Of a stretch of 64,000 nucleotides of DNA, positions 61,527 to 64,000 are shown piece by piece (the first letter of the stretch is position 1; each line of letters begins with the position of its first letter). The notes below the pieces were generated by a model. It saw only the letters and a list, made by a program, of their open reading frames with translations. It was not told where the DNA came from and searched no databases. The position numbers and the translations under genes were made by a program. The stretch lies in the NCBI GenBank assembly GCA_040357565.1, contig JBDODJ010000030.1. One strand, written 5' to 3'. Origin of the DNA: Cercozoa sp. M6MM. Taxonomy: Eukaryota; Endomyxa: Ascetosporea.

Positions 61527-62838
61527 ATGTCTCAGTTTAATATCAATTCGGTGGTGGTTCACCCCATCGTGCTGCTGAGCGTGCTCGATCACTACAATCG
61601 GTGCGTCTTTTTTTAGTCTTTTGGTCGGCGCCACAGTGGCTTTGTTCTGTGCTGGGCGCGTGAGCATAATACTTTGTGCCTGTACTTGCAATTCTGGGCC
61701 TTCTAAGTCTGTGGAACTTTGCTGCAAAAGCGAATTTTTCTTTAATGAGTTGAATCATACTTATGTGACATGCAGAGTCGGCGCGCGGCAGCTGAAGCGA
61801 CGCGTGGTTGGCGTACTCCTGGGCGAGCACGAGCGCGATGGCACGCTGAACGTGAAGATGTCGTACGCGCTGCCGTTCGAGGAGCGCGAGCCGAACGTGT
61901 TCTTCCTGGACCACAACTTCCATGAGGATATGTACCGCCTGATGCGCAAGGTCAACAGCAACCAGAAGGTGCTCGGTTGGTACAGTACGGGTCCCAAGAT
62001 CCGTCGCTGCGACATGGAAATCAGCGAGCTGTTCCACGAGTACTGCGAGCACCCGGCGCTCGTGATCGTTAACGTCGACCCGAGCGACGAGCTCGGCTCT
62101 CTCACCGAAGCCTACGTCGCCGTCGACACGCACGAGCCCGAGCACCCGCATACGCAGGTGCGCAAGACCTTTGTGCACGTGCCGAGCGACGTTGGTGCCT
62201 CGGATCCCGAGGAGGTCGCCGTGGAGCACCTGCTACGCGACATCCGCGATCGCACGGTCGGCACGCTGTCGCGACGAGTCGACAGTCGCGTTCGCTCGCT
62301 TAAGGTGCCCCTTGTGCCCCTCCTTTGTTGTTCTCTCCTTTATCAATGTGTGTGTATGTGTAGACATTGCACGAGAAACTCGACACAATCCGAAAGTACG
62401 TGGAGAACGTAATGGAAGGCAAGATGCCCGTGAACCACAAGATCATGTACGAGCTGCAGAACATTGTCAACATGAGTCCGAACCTCAACGTCGACAAGCT
62501 CCAGAAGGCCATGACTCATGAAGGCAACGACCAGATGCTCGTGGTCTACTTGACATCGATGGTGCGCGCTGTGCTCGCACTCGACAACCTCGTGAGCAAC
62601 CAGCTCGACAACAAGGCCAAGGAGCAGGAGTGGCAGCTCCGACAGCGACAAAAGGCTCTCCGGCGGCAGCTCCAACGCCAAAAGAAGGTGCGTTTTTGGT
62701 CTCACACGCACAATACTACCTTTCTTCTCCCCTCTCTACTGCCTGCAGAGTGCGCCAGTACCGAAGGACGAAAGCGGCAAGAGCGCCGAGAAGAAGGAGA
62801 CCGGCGACTACATTCCCGGCAAGTCGCAGGCCGGCTAG
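61527..62838 (+). CDS. RPN8: 26S proteasome regulatory subunit Rpn8 (PSMD7)
   Basis: Rpn8 is the inactive MPN partner of the deubiquitinase Rpn11 in the 19S lid. ATG 61527 opens MSQFNINSVVVHPIVLLSVL, DHYNR, then an intron and VGARQLKRRVVGVLLGEHER, NVKMSYALPFEE, VFFLDHNFHEDMYRLMRKVN and QKVLGWYSTGPKIRRCDMEI. Next ALVIVNVDPSDELGSLTEAY, KTFVHVPSDVGA and VAVEHLLRDIRDRTVGTLSR. The C-terminal helices read TLHEKLDTIRKYVENVMEGK, MPVNHKIMYELQNIVNMSPN and GNDQMLVVYLTSMVRAVLAL. A charged tail ends DYIPGKSQAG-stop. The JAMM metal ligands are absent, as in all Rpn8 proteins. Four exons with clear phase give high confidence. Confidence 0.92.
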
Positions 62839-63090
62839 TTGGTTAGTTATTACTACTCAATGGCCCAATCGGTAATAGAAAGGAGGGGTTCTGGGGCGTT
62901 GAAGCCCACTTTTAAATACGCGTGCTAACTATCATCAGTGCATGAGCATATAAAATTAGTGCATAACTGAGTGCGTGGAAGTTCCGCTAATCCCGTAAAC
63001 TCGAAGAAATCGGCTTCACAAATCGGGCAATTGAGCGCCGACCCAGAAAGGAGACTTTCCTCCTGGGTCTCGAGGTGATCCGATTGACGC

Positions 63091-63925
63091 TCACAGTGAC
63101 TTGACATGCTGCGCGTACACCGTCAGGTAGCGCGCTAGCTTCTTCTGCGTCAGTTTGCTAGCGATAACGACAAGGGATAAAGAAGACAAGGGCTAAGGAG
63201 AAGGAGATAACCAGTCTCAAGAATCAAAGTACGTGTTGTTGACGCGCACGAGGAAGCGACGCGGCGACTGACTTCCACCGGCCTGTATAAAACCATACAC
63301 CCACCATAAGCGTGGATCTCAACTAAAAATGTGAAAGCGAATCCCTACCGTGTAGAAGACCGAACCCATCGTGATCTGCCAGCACATGCAAAAAAAAACA
63401 AGTACGAGTGAAGTGCATCCACAGATGTTAAAATATGTCACTGTGTGCACGAGGCATACCGCAAAGTTCCCTTTATCGCCGGGCGGTAGGTCAAAACTGG
63501 GCACCACTTCGGGCTTCTTCTCGATGTACACCAGTGCGTAGAGCTGCTGGAGATAAGGAAAAATGCTGTAAACTTATAGGTAATTTGAAGTGAGCACACG
63601 CACAGTGGAAACACGAGCAATCTGAGAACGCAAGGCATTCTTGATGGCGCGTTCCTCTAAGCAAGAAAAGGGAAGGTTCGGGCGTAGCAGCCAGTTGCAA
63701 GGGGAGGCACCCTCCGGACGCGGTTTGGCCACCTTCGTGGCACGGTAGATCACCATGATCTTGCCGTTGGCCCAGTCGCGCGCCTGAGACAACAGTTCGG
63801 TCAACGTAGGCAGCCTGTCTCGCTTCTTGCACTACAAAGGGAGAAGTACAGTACAAGAGTAAAAGATAGGCAGGTCAATATACATCTTTGCGCCACTGCT
63901 TAAACTCGCCACCGCGCTGCGCCAT
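63091..63925 (-). CDS. Small protein of six or seven exons, unrecognised
   Basis: ATG 63925 opens MAQRGGEFKQWRKD. Further exons give CKKRDRLPTLTELLSQARDW, ANGKIMVIYRATKVAKPRPE, EERAIKNALRSQIARVST, QLYALVYIEKKPEVVPSFDL, PPGDKGNFA, ITMGSVFYT and AGGSQSPRRFLVRVNNT. A GTACTT intron leads in phase to KLTQKKLARYLTVYAQHVKS-L-stop at 63091. Phases agree at each junction, so the chain is good. The last exons faintly recall SRP14 (LVRA....K..F...Y...L), but the middle does not fit and I do not assign it. More exons may lie beyond the window, past the CA array. Confidence 0.6.
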
Positions 63926-63937
63926 CTGTCAAAGTGC

Positions 63938-63938
<1 letters not shown>

Positions 63939-64000
<62 letters not shown>
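63939..64000. repeat. (CA)n microsatellite at window end
   Basis: A CA array runs to the last base, so its full length is unknown. It lies just upstream of the start of the preceding minus-strand gene. Confidence 0.95.

Noticed and set aside
62925-63107. Short minus reading with CPICEADF, RING-like
   Set aside because: It has only three or four of the needed Cys/His and lies past the stop of the last gene; no splice link was found.
63091-63925. SRP14 as identity of the last gene
   Set aside because: Only the C-terminal exon pattern is similar; the middle exons do not fit and the length is too great.

Overview
The window is nuclear DNA of an intron-rich, probably unicellular eukaryote. Nearly every gene is split into short exons by GT-AG introns of roughly 40-150 bases. 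There are about 25 protein genes in 64 kb on both strands, a tRNA gene with an intron, many microsatellites (several broken by runs of N) and remnants of one non-LTR retrotransposon family. Eukaryote-specific products include VMP1, the proteasome subunit Rpn8, tRNA-splicing endonuclease Sen34, an RMI1-like OB-fold protein, a PH-RCC1 protein and an EEIG1/EHBP1-type NT-C2 protein. I see no plastid-type genes and nothing that fixes the lineage; a protist outside animals, fungi and plants is my best inference. All exon chains were built by eye, so outer limits are more reliable than internal junctions.

Layout, left part: a minus-strand fragment and a 100-N gap; a class 3 lipase missing its 5' end; an unrecognised plus-strand protein; an unrecognised helical protein (minus); a KDM4-like JmjC demethylase (plus); two large helical proteins (minus); the RMI1-like gene (minus); an armadillo-like gene (minus).

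Middle part: a single-pass membrane protein (minus); an arrestin-fold protein (plus); a secreted coiled-coil, probably GPI-anchored protein (minus); a tiny 44-codon gene (plus); a retroelement tail; the PH-RCC1 gene (minus) divergent from VMP1 (plus); a small membrane protein (minus); the long NT-C2 coiled-coil gene (plus); a 5'-truncated retroelement with a clear target-site duplication.

Right part: an MPPED-type phosphoesterase (minus); a CYP7/CYP8-like P450 (plus); a small acidic-tailed protein (minus) divergent from Sen34 (plus); a membrane-anchored M36-like metallopeptidase (minus); an ADP-ribosylglycohydrolase (minus); a YchF/OLA1 GTPase with a possible mitochondrial leader (minus); a bHLH factor (plus); a spacer with another retroelement tail; the tRNA; a mitochondrial-type protein (minus) divergent from Rpn8 (plus); a last unrecognised gene (minus).

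The genes do not form one pathway. The most notable signals are the metallopeptidase whose HEXXH motif exists only after splicing, the 10-bp palindrome TCCGCGCGGA found seven times, introns that are C-rich on the sense strand, frequent GTAC 5' splice sites, and the retroelement family with a TAAC-repeat tail.
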